Assembly (NCBI GenBank): GCA_964621445.1
Contig: CAZUNO010000021.1
Coordinates: forward strand, 1 to 52,498
Direction of reading: 5' to 3'
Source: CAZUNO01 sp964621445 [NCBI: Candidatus Hadarchaeota archaeon]
Lineage (GTDB): Archaea > CAYQAE01 > CAYVLA01
Length of the DNA: 52,498 nt
Shown here piece by piece: positions 41,471 to 50,169 of the stretch (positions are counted from its first letter, which is position 1; each line of letters begins with the position of its first letter). The notes beneath the pieces are model-generated. The model worked only from the letters and a program-made list of their open reading frames with translations, had not been told where the DNA came from and did not search any database. The position numbers and the translations under genes were made by a program.

Positions 41471-42709
41471 CTAATCGAGGCCGTCTTCCCTCGACATCTC
41501 CAGTTTTGTGGTACTTACAGCACGGTATAGCCGGCGGCGCACCATCAAACTCCACACCACAAATCCCGATAGGAAAAGTACAGAAGACAGGGTCAGCCAT
41601 TCGATGGTGTATACCCACACAAATGCCCTTTCCTTCTCCTTCCTGGCAAGTTTTTCAACCTGGGGGAGCATCTCCAGAGCAGAGCTGATGGTTGACTGGC
41701 TCTCCACAAATCTGTGATCCAGGTACTGATCAGAGGCCAGGGCGTATACCTCCTCTACCTCAATTATCTCTTCCTGAAGTTGTTCAGTATTGGCCCCGAA
41801 CTTATCGATGAAATCCTTGAGGGAAAGTAGAATTCCCATCCTGGATCTGAAATCCGATAAATCATATTTGACTCTATGGAAAACCTCAACATCCTCAATA
41901 AGTTCAGTTTTTGATATCCAAAATATCATATTCATCAGGATCTCTGGCGAATACTTGTTTTCGCCAGTAACTCTCTTTGGATACTCCAACCAACCAAGAG
42001 GTATCTTGGCCCCGGTAGATATGGCCCTGCCCTCCCCGAATTCCCAACAGGCGATGAAATCCTCTCTTGACGGGAATCCACCATGCTGCCAGGCCAGCAC
42101 ATCGGACCCTTGCCTCGAGATCATCAATCGGGCAACGTTTCCAGGCTCATAGACCTCCTCCACACCAAAGGGCACGAAAATCGTTAGGATCGGCTCTGGA
42201 TATTCCTTGTTTATCTCCACGTTGAACCCCGGATTCCTCAGTTCTGGGCCCCTGGCAATGACTCCCGGAGCGTCATTAGGGAAGGCGTTCCAGCCCACTC
42301 CATTTGCCCAGGCCTCGGCTATGCCCGGCACTTGGCTGAAGATACTACTTCCGCTGATCCCACCTCCACCGTCGAAGATCATATCATGAACCCATTTGTC
42401 CTGTTTTGTTGTGAAGAGGTAATAGGCCGGTGAGAGGATCATTATGGCGTCATAAGATTGCATGTTCTGGTATGTCCGTGGAAAATATAATCTTATCAAT
42501 TTGCGGATCTGGTCATCCCCTAGCTGTCCACTACGGGATATGACCATGGTGCTTTCTACCGCGGGTTCTCCACGAAAGAATTTTGTCAGCATGCCGACCC
42601 TACTATTACGTATGAGTATTAGCAGCTGTATCTTCTCTTCACCAAAACAAATTGGAGATAGCAAAAAGAATAAAATTACACAAATTGCTGCAAATCTGAT
42701 TAGTCGAAT
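41471..42709 (-). CDS. P2: secreted, membrane-anchored GATase-like protein (paralogue 2 of 3), ATT start
   Basis: This is a paralogue of the proteins at 22955 and 48930. It has 'IRLYFPRTYQNMQSYDAIMI' in the outer alpha/beta domain, a Gly-rich 'FDGGGGISGSS' loop, and a helical stalk with 'FIDKFGANTEQL'. The transmembrane helix is 'AFVWVYTIEW...LSGFVVWSLM' and the basic tail 'VRRRLYRAV'. The first conventional start, TTG at 42664, would lose half the signal peptide. The frame continues 15 codons to an ATT at 42709, directly after an in-frame TAA. This gives a perfect signal sequence ('RLIRFAAICVILFFLLSPIC'). GGGTGA at 42715-42720 lies five bases before that ATT. No other start is possible between, so ATT initiation is likely. 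It heads the operon with the 73-residue protein, UroD-like and sulfatase-like genes. Confidence 0.85.
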   Translation of the reverse strand: MRLIRFAAICVILFFLLSPICFGEEKIQLLILIRNSRVGMLTKFFRGEPAVESTMVISRSGQLGDDQIRKLIRLYFPRTYQNMQSYDAIMILSPAYYLFTTKQDKWVHDMIFDGGGGISGSSIFSQVPGIAEAWANGVGWNAFPNDAPGVIARGPELRNPGFNVEINKEYPEPILTIFVPFGVEEVYEPGNVARLMISRQGSDVLAWQHGGFPSREDFIACWEFGEGRAISTGAKIPLGWLEYPKRVTGENKYSPEILMNMIFWISKTELIEDVEVFHRVKYDLSDFRSRMGILLSLKDFIDKFGANTEQLQEEIIEVEEVYALASDQYLDHRFVESQSTISSALEMLPQVEKLARKEKERAFVWVYTIEWLTLSSVLFLSGFVVWSLMVRRRLYRAVSTTKLEMSREDGLD

Positions 42710-42714
42710 TTATG

Positions 42715-42756
42715 TCACCCGGGTATGGTTCGACGAACACTTTCCTCATATTTATT
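42715..42756 (-). promoter_or_regulatory. P2 promoter: TATA box, GTTCG-A-CGAAC palindrome, GGGTGA ribosome site
   Basis: On the minus strand, an AATAAATATGAGG box (42744-42756) is followed by the perfect inverted repeat GTTCG-A-CGAAC (42728-42738) and then GGGTGA (42715-42720). The palindrome covers the expected transcription start, where a repressor would act. It resembles the palindrome at 14777-14786. Confidence 0.55.
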
Positions 42757-42818
42757 GATTTGGGTGCTGTTATTTGAGCTGTTAACGTCTTTCTATTGCT
42801 GACAAATCATAGTCATGG

Positions 42819-43823
42819 CTAGAACAAAACCCCTCTACTATCCTCAGCATTTCCTATCCCTACGCCCAGGTCCTGTTCCGTAAGTTCTTTTCCCTTGTTC
42901 TTATCCTCAAATCTTATCCGGGTGAGAAGTGCAGGAAACTGTCCATAATCAAATCTCACCGGTATGAAGCCCCATTTCTTCTTTCTAAATTTCCAGACCG
43001 TCTTTGAATAGGGCTCCACCGAGAATTCCAGGGATTTTCCGTTCTCCTCCGTTCTAACGTGGAATACCGGCAAATCCCCCTCGACCTTCTCTACGTTAAT
43101 TCCCCCGAAACGATGTAACTCCTTACCATCATAGAAGGAAACATCCTTCTTCACCGATTTACCAAAGATTCGTGGATTGAAGTAAGTCAAACATGCTTCA
43201 TTCCTAAAATGAAAAATGCCCCAGTACCATGGAACTGCGGGAGCGCCTAAAAGAACCTTCTGAAAATAGCAGCTCCCTCCAATGGTCTCTCCATCCATCT
43301 TTGCAGTGAGATCCATGCGGTTGATTCCAGTCATCTCGTATCCATAGCCAAGCCATTTATGGGCCTTCTCCCATGGCCAAACGAACTCATGCTCGTTATC
43401 CAGGATTTCGGCTCGAAATTCCATGTTCTCATTCATGACTACATGGAAACTGCCATCTACGATACGGAATGCCGTATGCGGGGATTCCGTTTTTAAGCCT
43501 GTACTACCCAAATCTATCTTCACCTGGTCCAAGAGAATCTCGTGCTTCATCCTGCTACCATCATAATACCACGCTGCAACTCCACCGTGCATGAACCCAT
43601 CGTCCCTTAGCGGCTCATCCACGCCCATTACCTTGCCATTACACTTCAGCCCACCATCGTTCTTCGTTGACCAAAGGATCCCGACCTGTCTGGGAATACC
43701 ATCCTCCTCCATGGGATCCATAAAGAAGAGCCAAAACCACCAAAGCCAACCCTTGGCTTCGCTAATAGTGAATATTCTCTGTATAGTATGTTTACTATGA
43801 TTGGTATCGTTGACTTTATCCAT
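42819..43823 (-). CDS. lipocalin-like protein (AttH/CrtC superfamily-like)
   Basis: This 334-residue, beta-rich, Trp/Phe-rich soluble protein has no signal peptide. The arrangement of two related beta-barrel halves, with 'GGSCYFQKVLLGAPAVPWYW' followed by 'GIFHFRNEACLTYF', recalls the AttH/carotenoid-hydratase (CrtC) lipocalin-like fold, in which a central Asp/Trp pocket binds a hydrophobic molecule. Assignment rests on fold pattern only. Its ATG at 43823 has a TATA-like CTATAAATC near 43855-43864. It is divergent from the beta-CASP gene, with a perfect GGCCTG-A-CAGGCC palindrome between them. It could handle an isoprenoid lipid or cofactor, but no function is proven. Confidence 0.6.
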   Translation of the reverse strand: MDKVNDTNHSKHTIQRIFTISEAKGWLWWFWLFFMDPMEEDGIPRQVGILWSTKNDGGLKCNGKVMGVDEPLRDDGFMHGGVAAWYYDGSRMKHEILLDQVKIDLGSTGLKTESPHTAFRIVDGSFHVVMNENMEFRAEILDNEHEFVWPWEKAHKWLGYGYEMTGINRMDLTAKMDGETIGGSCYFQKVLLGAPAVPWYWGIFHFRNEACLTYFNPRIFGKSVKKDVSFYDGKELHRFGGINVEKVEGDLPVFHVRTEENGKSLEFSVEPYSKTVWKFRKKKWGFIPVRFDYGQFPALLTRIRFEDKNKGKELTEQDLGVGIGNAEDSRGVLF

Positions 43824-43936
43824 CCTACCGACCGTCCTGGAAATATCATCGAAATTGATTTATAGTGAACAGCTATTCAGTTCTATTCAATTTTCAATAT
43901 CGGTAATGCCAACCCCAACTTTCAACAAGCCCTATT

Positions 43937-43949
43937 GGCCTGACAGGCC
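43937..43949. promoter_or_regulatory. perfect palindrome GGCCTG-A-CAGGCC between divergent genes
   Basis: A 6+1+6 inverted repeat lies in the 259-base divergent region 43824-44082, closer to the lipocalin-like gene. It may be an operator or a short RNA hairpin. Otherwise the region holds TATA-like boxes for both genes and no ORF. Confidence 0.35.
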
Positions 43950-44055
43950 GAGTATCTGGCGGTTTTTCACACCTTTCATTGCTGAAATATAAAACTGAGC
44001 CATCTAGAGGGGCATCGTCACGTGAATAAATCGCATCAACCGGTCGTATTGATCC

Positions 44056-44067
44056 CTATAATTATTA
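44056..44067 (+). promoter_or_regulatory. TATA-like box of the beta-CASP gene
   Basis: CTATAATTATTA has its centre about 24 bases before the ATG at 44083, indicating a leaderless transcript. Confidence 0.45.
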
Positions 44068-44082
44068 TTATCCGGGGAACGA

Positions 44083-45480
44083 ATGAGATTAACCTTGGTG
44101 ATTAACACGCCAACATCGGTGACAGCACATGGTGGAGTAGGCGAGGTGGGGGGCAATAAGTTCCTTCTAGAAACGGCCTCGTCCTCCGTTTTTCTTGACT
44201 TTGGACAGAGCTTCGGTGAGGAGAAGAAATTTTTCGATCTACCTTTCATCCGGCCTAGAAACGAAAGGGTACTCAGAACCCTAAACATCTTGCCCGAAAT
44301 GCAAGGGAGCTTCTACAAGGATGCAACAACGAGCACACCCTCCAAAGTCGACGCTATGCTCATAAGCCATGCCCATCTTGATCATTATGGATATTCCAGA
44401 TATGTTTCCGACAGCATCCCCCTGGTGACCGGCCCCGCCACTGAGAGAATTATCGTAGCCAGGGAGGAAACCAGCGGAGGATACAAAAAGGACTACAAAA
44501 TTGCCAACTGCTCCAAGAGAAATGGGCACGAGGTATACAAGAACTTCATCACCGCTAGGACCGGTCAGAAAATGGAGTTGGGGGATTTTGAAATATATCC
44601 CATCCATGTCGACCATTCCATTCCAGCCGCATACGGGTTCATCTTGAACACTCCCGAAGCCACCATAGCCTATACCGGTGATCTCAGGAAACACGGCACG
44701 GTATCTCGGTTCACTTCTGATTTCGCCCGGGAAGCCAGCGAGGCAGATCCTGATCTATTGCTTGTTGACTGCACCCATCTCCCAGAGTCCAAAATTAGCA
44801 GTGAGGAAAGGGTCGAGAAGGAGGCCAGGAACCTCATATCTAGTACCAAGAACTTGGTGATGGTGGGGTTTGGCAGTGGGGACCTTGATAGGATGCGTAG
44901 CTTCTACAACGCTGCCCGGCAGTCGGATAGGATGTTAGCGGTCTCCACCAAGCAGGCGGCAATTTTGGAGGCCGTGAGACCGGATTCCCGCCTGGATATC
45001 GTTAATCTTTCGGATCCAAATGTGGCCATCTTCCTCCGAGAAAAGGAAAGACCCAGACAGTGGGAGAGAGAGATTATGGAAAGGTACCCCAACTGTTGCG
45101 TTAGGGGAGAGGACATATCCCGGGAGCAGGATAGGTATGTACTCGTGGCCTCCCTGTTCGACATGAACGAGAGCCTGACCATAACCCCTGAGCCCGATAG
45201 CCTCTACATCTTATCCAGTGCCGACCCATTCGACGAGGAGGGTGAGATATCAAAATCCAAGCTCATGGCCTGGCTCGAGGTTCTGGGAATGCCCTGTGTC
45301 CAAATACATGCCTCGGGGCATATGTCCGGTCCTGAAATACGTGAATTCGTAGAAGGGGTGAACCCCCGAATTACGGTGCCCATACACACCGAAAAACCCG
45401 AACTGGCGTCAATATACCTCTCCCAGCTGGACACCGATGTCAGGGTCCTGGAAAAAGGGGAAGGGCTTCAGGTACCATAA
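44083..45480 (+). CDS. metallo-beta-lactamase/beta-CASP RNase J-like protein
   Basis: The metal motif 'ISHAHLDHYGYSRYV' gives His96, His98, Asp100 and His101. 'HVDHSIPAAYGFIL' and 'AYTGDLRKHG' supply further ligands, and the C-terminal 'IHASGHMSGPEIREFVEGVN' with 'VPIHTEKPE' is the beta-CASP signature of RNA-processing metallo-beta-lactamases (RNase J, CPSF-like). The N-terminal insertion 'VGEVGGNKFLLE' also fits. At 465 residues it is typical of an archaeal RNase J-like protein without KH domains. It would degrade or process RNA 5' to 3' or cut internally. A leaderless promoter is visible. Nothing near links it to the glycan genes. Confidence 0.88.
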   Translation: MRLTLVINTPTSVTAHGGVGEVGGNKFLLETASSSVFLDFGQSFGEEKKFFDLPFIRPRNERVLRTLNILPEMQGSFYKDATTSTPSKVDAMLISHAHLDHYGYSRYVSDSIPLVTGPATERIIVAREETSGGYKKDYKIANCSKRNGHEVYKNFITARTGQKMELGDFEIYPIHVDHSIPAAYGFILNTPEATIAYTGDLRKHGTVSRFTSDFAREASEADPDLLLVDCTHLPESKISSEERVEKEARNLISSTKNLVMVGFGSGDLDRMRSFYNAARQSDRMLAVSTKQAAILEAVRPDSRLDIVNLSDPNVAIFLREKERPRQWEREIMERYPNCCVRGEDISREQDRYVLVASLFDMNESLTITPEPDSLYILSSADPFDEEGEISKSKLMAWLEVLGMPCVQIHASGHMSGPEIREFVEGVNPRITVPIHTEKPELASIYLSQLDTDVRVLEKGEGLQVP

Positions 45481-45504
45481 CCAATGGAATCCTGGCCCTC
45501 TAAG

Positions 45505-46704
45505 CTATAACAGTAACAATGACATCAGCGCCGCCGCTCCCAGGCAGATGGAGGTGGGCCAGATTAACCTACGAAGGTATGCCTCTAACGAGGTGTCGAA
45601 GTAGTTCAGGGAGATCGATACACAGGGATGTACGGGTGTGATTATGTAACCAAGGAAGATGCTGAAGTATGTGATCGCGAATGATAATGGGGGCATTGAG
45701 CTTAATCCAAAACGGGCCAGGAAGACGGGAATCACAATTGATGCCGGAGCCTGGATGCGACCAGTGGCGAAACCGAGGAGAAACGAAATCAGAACTAACA
45801 GCACCGGAAGAGGAATATTCAGATCCGCTATGGCCTCCGGCGCTCCAGAGGCCTTGAAGACATTAAGGAACGCAAACATTCCCAGGATTATAAGGGAAAA
45901 ATTCCATGGTTCCATGTCCTTTGCAACTTCCACCAGGGTTCCGGGACCGTAGGAAGCTGCAAGAACCGCTCCGGCGAAGCTGATAAGTACACCGCCCAGG
46001 GTAGCGTACTCGCTAACCTGCAGATCCATGAAGATCTTCAGGACTAAATCGGCCAAAGGAGCTACAAGTATGATGGAAAGGGGGATCAAAAGCCCTGAAA
46101 GGGAGAATTCTCCCGAATATCCCATTCTTTCCTGAGCGCTACGGACCGTGAAATAGTAACCGGTGAAGAGGGTGAGAATGAAGAAGGGAACCAGATAGGG
46201 AAGTATCCCGTATACTTCCAAGCCCGCGATCTTTGCCGAAGCTATAAGAGCTGGAGCCAGTGGGTATATCAGGAAAAGGACGTGTCGAAACCATACATTG
46301 AGTGCCGCTTTGTTATCTCCCGACAGTTCAGTCCCGCCTTCATCCACCATCGGTGCGGAAAGCAGGGCTCCCCCTGGCATGGGCAACATGCCAAGCAACG
46401 CCGGGGATGATATCAGGAAGGCCTTTTTGCCAATTCTCATGTTCTTAACAAGATCCCCCATCCCGCCACTTCTCTGGAGCACTCCCCCAATCATTGCGAT
46501 TGTGGCTACCACCACGGCCAGGGCGATGACGGAGGGATCAGAAAAGGTCAATAAAAGCTGTCCAAGAAAGTTCTCAAAGGATAATGCGATTAGACCCAGT
46601 GCCGCGGCCGCTGCAAACATGGCAATGAATAGATTACGCTGGGCCACGTAGAAAAGAAGAGCTAGCGAAAGCACCAATCCAATCCATAGACTCATATCGA
46701 CCAT
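45505..46704 (-). CDS. DUF401-family membrane transporter
   Basis: This hydrophobic protein of 399 residues has about ten membrane helices. 'LLGMLPMPGGALLSAPMVDE' and 'NVWFRHVLFLIYPLAPALI' are family signatures of DUF401 proteins, and 'HPCVSISLNYFDTSLEAYLRR' closes the C-terminal half. Members are thought to be carboxylate or anion permeases of the ion-transporter superfamily; none of the neighbours tells the substrate. It is the last gene of the minus-strand unit P3, DUF3604 protein and DUF401 transporter, 62 bases after the DUF3604 gene. It may carry the product of that enzyme. The first Met (46704) and Met4 are both possible starts. Confidence 0.88.
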   Translation of the reverse strand: MVDMSLWIGLVLSLALLFYVAQRNLFIAMFAAAAALGLIALSFENFLGQLLLTFSDPSVIALAVVVATIAMIGGVLQRSGGMGDLVKNMRIGKKAFLISSPALLGMLPMPGGALLSAPMVDEGGTELSGDNKAALNVWFRHVLFLIYPLAPALIASAKIAGLEVYGILPYLVPFFILTLFTGYYFTVRSAQERMGYSGEFSLSGLLIPLSIILVAPLADLVLKIFMDLQVSEYATLGGVLISFAGAVLAASYGPGTLVEVAKDMEPWNFSLIILGMFAFLNVFKASGAPEAIADLNIPLPVLLVLISFLLGFATGRIQAPASIVIPVFLARFGLSSMPPLSFAITYFSIFLGYIITPVHPCVSISLNYFDTSLEAYLRRLIWPTSICLGAAALMSLLLL

Positions 46705-46766
46705 CTAAGCTTGGAAATAACTTACTAAGTACCCGTCGCTCCGGAGAAGCGTTTCATAGCACCATC

Positions 46767-48911
46767 TTATCTCTTGAAATAGATTGGACTTGACCAAGCC
46801 CCATGGCCATCAATCTGTAATACCCTGATCCAGTATCCATGGGTACCGGAAGGGGGAGTCGGGTCCCGGTACCAGAATTCAACTGAATCCGGCCTATTCC
46901 TAGGGGAAGATAGGGAGATGGCAAGTTCCATGTTCAGTCCTCCGGCACCGAATTTTCGAGGGCCTTCTTGGAGTTCTTTAACTCCCACCTCCTTGGTTAT
47001 TTGTTCTGATTCAAAAGATAGGCGCGGGCTCTGGCCTGCCAGCTTTAGAAATGCACCAACAGGGTCTCCGGCCGTAGTAGTTTCAAAACATATCTCATTA
47101 TCCGAAACTTTACTTACTATATCGCCTTCCCGCTGGAAACCAAGACGGACCATATCAACTATCCTTCCTCCAGTTACTCGAATTCTTCCCTCCCATCTTG
47201 CTCTCTTATTCCTGGATCTCACCCGGAGTCCCGACCAATGTATCCTGACCCATTGATTTGATGAATCATCCGAAAATGGATATCGATAGATGACCTCATC
47301 GTCCCTTAGGACCTCAACATCCAGTAATGGTGAGGTACCCAGAATACCAGCAGATACCTCCACCGGCACCTTGCCCTCCACAATATCTCCCATCATGTAG
47401 TTCCCCGATTTTACATCCAATACAATTCTCTCCCCGGTGGTGGCGTAGCAATGACGGGACTTCAGGGCCTGCCATATCTTCTCACGTTCCAGGCTGGAGG
47501 CATATATCGCGGTTAAACCGCCAAAGAGGTCAAGCCTTACGGTACCCCTGACCCCACCTCTTCTCACAGGAGGTGACCATCCCGGGCGACCGGAGTGGTC
47601 ATCGCTACCTGCGACTATACCTATAACCAAACCCTTTCTCAGTGCCTCCTTTGCCAGCCACTCAAAGGTACCGTGGTTGGAGTGTATCTCTACTAACCCG
47701 CATATTTCGGGATCCCAGAAATCCAGGTTAGTATACCTACCACCGACGTGGGAGATTGCCATCACGTCCTCGCGATTCCTGAACTGGGTCCAAAGTTCAG
47801 ATATTGGACAGAACTCCCTCTCGCATTCTGCATCTTCAACCTGCCAAAGGGAACTTCTTCTTATCTCTTGATCATCCTTTAGAAACAGGATATTATGGTC
47901 ACCGCCGGATGGAGTAAGACCTGACCACTCATATCCGAGAAAGGTTACAAAACTTCCCGGCTGGTTGAAAATTCGCGTTTTGTCACAGACCTCCTCCCAA
48001 ATTCTCGGTGTAACCTGGAGGTCGTTTCCCTGCCAACTTGTAACATCAACCAAAGCCCTGTCCTGGGCATAACGGAAATACTCCTCCAGGGTTCCGGTGC
48101 CAATGGTGTCCTCAGTTTGCCCGTGGAGATCTGCCCACCATAGCAGCTCGGGTCCCTCATATACCCTTATTGGATTGCTACAGCCTAGCAGTCCCTTGCA
48201 GCGGATTTGGAGCGTGAAATCTCCCTCCTTCTCAAATTTAACCTTACCTGCCAAGGTATCTCCCGGTTCCAGTTTGAATGTTCTTGAAGGAAACGCAGAG
48301 GGACATGAGTCAGCTTCCACTTCTCCTTCAAAATCTCTCAGCGGATTTCCGAATCTATCCAGAGCACGAATCCTTACGGGAATTTCCTCCTCTGGGCGGG
48401 CAAGTGAAGGTGTTATGGCATCTAACTCCACAGCTTCTCCAGGTTCTATGCAAATGGTGGGGTTCTCGCTCAAGGGTCGATACTTCCTGGTCCCGAAGGG
48501 ATCCACAAGGACCTTAAACTCGTGACCCGTCTCCGGGAAGGATTGAAGACTCCAGCCCGGAGAGCCCTGCTCCATGTCACCCAGGACAACTCTAACCAGG
48601 TCCCCGGGCGTGAGGGACCCATCACAGGCCTTGATTACCAGTGCGCCTCTCCATGGACGGATCCATCGCCATGGGTCGTAGTCAACCTCTACTCGGGCCT
48701 CACCCGAAGTTGAGGCGGTTACATATCCCGGGCCCTTTGGGTCCCCAGTCTGTAATGGCCCTGCATCGGTCATATCCCGCTGAGCAATAAGTAGCGAGCC
48801 GCCATCATCCATTCCGTAACCGCCGACTGTATAGGTTATCACCCATTCTCCCGTCTCGCCCACCGTGAATGATCCACTGGGCTGAATTGTGGCCTCTCCA
48901 AGATCTTTCAA
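46767..48911 (-). CDS. DUF3604 (PHP-like) metallohydrolase
   Basis: A beta-sandwich N-terminal region of about 265 residues precedes the PHP-like catalytic domain: 'WADLHGQTEDTIGTGTLEEY', 'FVTFLGYEWSG', 'HNILF', 'AISHVGGRYTNLDF', 'VEIHSNHGTFEW' and 'IVAGSDDHSGRPG', all metal-binding or signature residues of DUF3604. A C-terminal beta-rich region follows. Family members are predicted phosphoesterase-like hydrolases, frequent near sulfatases and polysaccharide genes. No signal peptide is visible, which is odd beside secreted P3. The start is a TTG at 48911 after a weak TAGGA site, 18 bases after the P3 stop, so the pair is an operon. Confidence 0.88.
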   Translation of the reverse strand: MKDLGEATIQPSGSFTVGETGEWVITYTVGGYGMDDGGSLLIAQRDMTDAGPLQTGDPKGPGYVTASTSGEARVEVDYDPWRWIRPWRGALVIKACDGSLTPGDLVRVVLGDMEQGSPGWSLQSFPETGHEFKVLVDPFGTRKYRPLSENPTICIEPGEAVELDAITPSLARPEEEIPVRIRALDRFGNPLRDFEGEVEADSCPSAFPSRTFKLEPGDTLAGKVKFEKEGDFTLQIRCKGLLGCSNPIRVYEGPELLWWADLHGQTEDTIGTGTLEEYFRYAQDRALVDVTSWQGNDLQVTPRIWEEVCDKTRIFNQPGSFVTFLGYEWSGLTPSGGDHNILFLKDDQEIRRSSLWQVEDAECEREFCPISELWTQFRNREDVMAISHVGGRYTNLDFWDPEICGLVEIHSNHGTFEWLAKEALRKGLVIGIVAGSDDHSGRPGWSPPVRRGGVRGTVRLDLFGGLTAIYASSLEREKIWQALKSRHCYATTGERIVLDVKSGNYMMGDIVEGKVPVEVSAGILGTSPLLDVEVLRDDEVIYRYPFSDDSSNQWVRIHWSGLRVRSRNKRARWEGRIRVTGGRIVDMVRLGFQREGDIVSKVSDNEICFETTTAGDPVGAFLKLAGQSPRLSFESEQITKEVGVKELQEGPRKFGAGGLNMELAISLSSPRNRPDSVEFWYRDPTPPSGTHGYWIRVLQIDGHGAWSSPIYFKR

Positions 48912-48929
48912 ATTATCATTTCCTAAGTT

Positions 48930-50162
48930 TTATTTTCTCTCCTGTCTTGAACTGAGTCTGGAGGATCGGACTTTAACATAGAGTTTTTTCTTCACCATCA
49001 TGCTCCAAAGAACGGTTCCCGATATCAGGAAGGCCGCAGTAACAACGCACCACTCAGTGACATAGATCCAGAGCAGAGCATTGTCCTTGGCCTTCACCGA
49101 CTCATCGAGGATCCTATCTTGCTCGGTCCTGGCTTCCTCCATGAGCTGCAGGCATTTCTCGTAATCCTCCCCCAAATATGCCTCATTGGCCTGAGCTTTG
49201 ATTCCGGACAATTGATCCATGCGGTGATATAGCGTTTTCATATTCCCACCAAATCCCTCCACGAATGCCAGTGTGGAGATCAGTATGGAATCCGTCCTCT
49301 GATACTCGGTAAAGATCGACATCATATTCTGGAAAAGCAGGTGTTCCTCTGGAAGCCTCCTCCCCGATGTCCTGTAGGCCAGATAGATCATTGCCTGGGA
49401 GAATATGGGCCAGTCATTTGACCATGGCATTACCCCATTCGGAAACTTGCTGGCAAAGCAAAGCACCGAACCCTCATTTAACTCCCAGAAGGTCATGAGC
49501 GGCCAATCAATCGATTCCGTAGGTTCCTCCATAACCGCCCATACCTCACTCCCTTCCTTCGGTATCTGCATATCGAGATTTGCCAGAGGGGGCGAACTCT
49601 CCCAAGGCAAAGCCTTCATTAGCTCCTCATCCTCGTCACTAATGCGCAATCTAAAGGACCCGTACTTATATCCCCTATCAGTATCGGTAGAAGCGGGCAA
49701 TATCTCAGCCACGGTGGTTTCCGTCCAGGAAAGGGGATGAGAACTACCTAGGCTTCTACCAATGCTTCCTAACCAAAGGTAATCCATTCCCTCATATAGG
49801 ACCGAATCAGAAAACCAATTTATCCAGTCCGATCGAAAAACCGTTTTATCCGCGTCACTGCTCAGGATTAGATCGTAATTTCTGACCAAACTGTCGTAGG
49901 TTCTCGGCATATATATTCTAAGAAATCGTTTAGCACTTTCCGAACTGCCAACATATCCCGGTCTTGTGGGAACCAGGGTAGTATCTATAGCTGGGTCCGT
50001 TTCAATAACCGCGTAGCTATTCCTGCCACCGTATTGCTCGATAACATCTCCGAAACAAAATACCCTTATCCTACGGGATTCACTCCCAAATGATCCCGGG
50101 ACTAGCAATATTGATGCATGTATGATAATAACCAGCGCGAACAGCTTTGACGCATCTGACAA
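48930..50162 (-). CDS. P3: secreted, membrane-anchored GATase-like protein (paralogue 3 of 3)
   Basis: This is the third member of the family at 22955 and 41471: signal peptide (residues 1-28), outer alpha/beta domain with 'RIYMPRTYDSLVRNYDLILS' and 'YLWLGSIGRSLGSSHPLSW'. The helical stalk has 'FVEGFGGNMKTL' and 'YEKCLQLMEEA', the transmembrane helix is 'ALLWIYVTEW...LISGTVLWSMM', and the basic tail 'VKKKLYVKV'. The outer domain is diverged but keeps the 'PRTY' segment and a Trp/Pro-rich loop after the central strand. The TTG at 50162 has GGTGA at 50170-50174. It is the first gene of the unit with DUF3604 and DUF401, and is divergent from the Cys-type sulfatase. Confidence 0.87.
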   Translation of the reverse strand: MSDASKLFALVIIIHASILLVPGSFGSESRRIRVFCFGDVIEQYGGRNSYAVIETDPAIDTTLVPTRPGYVGSSESAKRFLRIYMPRTYDSLVRNYDLILSSDADKTVFRSDWINWFSDSVLYEGMDYLWLGSIGRSLGSSHPLSWTETTVAEILPASTDTDRGYKYGSFRLRISDEDEELMKALPWESSPPLANLDMQIPKEGSEVWAVMEEPTESIDWPLMTFWELNEGSVLCFASKFPNGVMPWSNDWPIFSQAMIYLAYRTSGRRLPEEHLLFQNMMSIFTEYQRTDSILISTLAFVEGFGGNMKTLYHRMDQLSGIKAQANEAYLGEDYEKCLQLMEEARTEQDRILDESVKAKDNALLWIYVTEWCVVTAAFLISGTVLWSMMVKKKLYVKVRSSRLSSRQERK

Positions 50163-50169
50163 TTCATGT

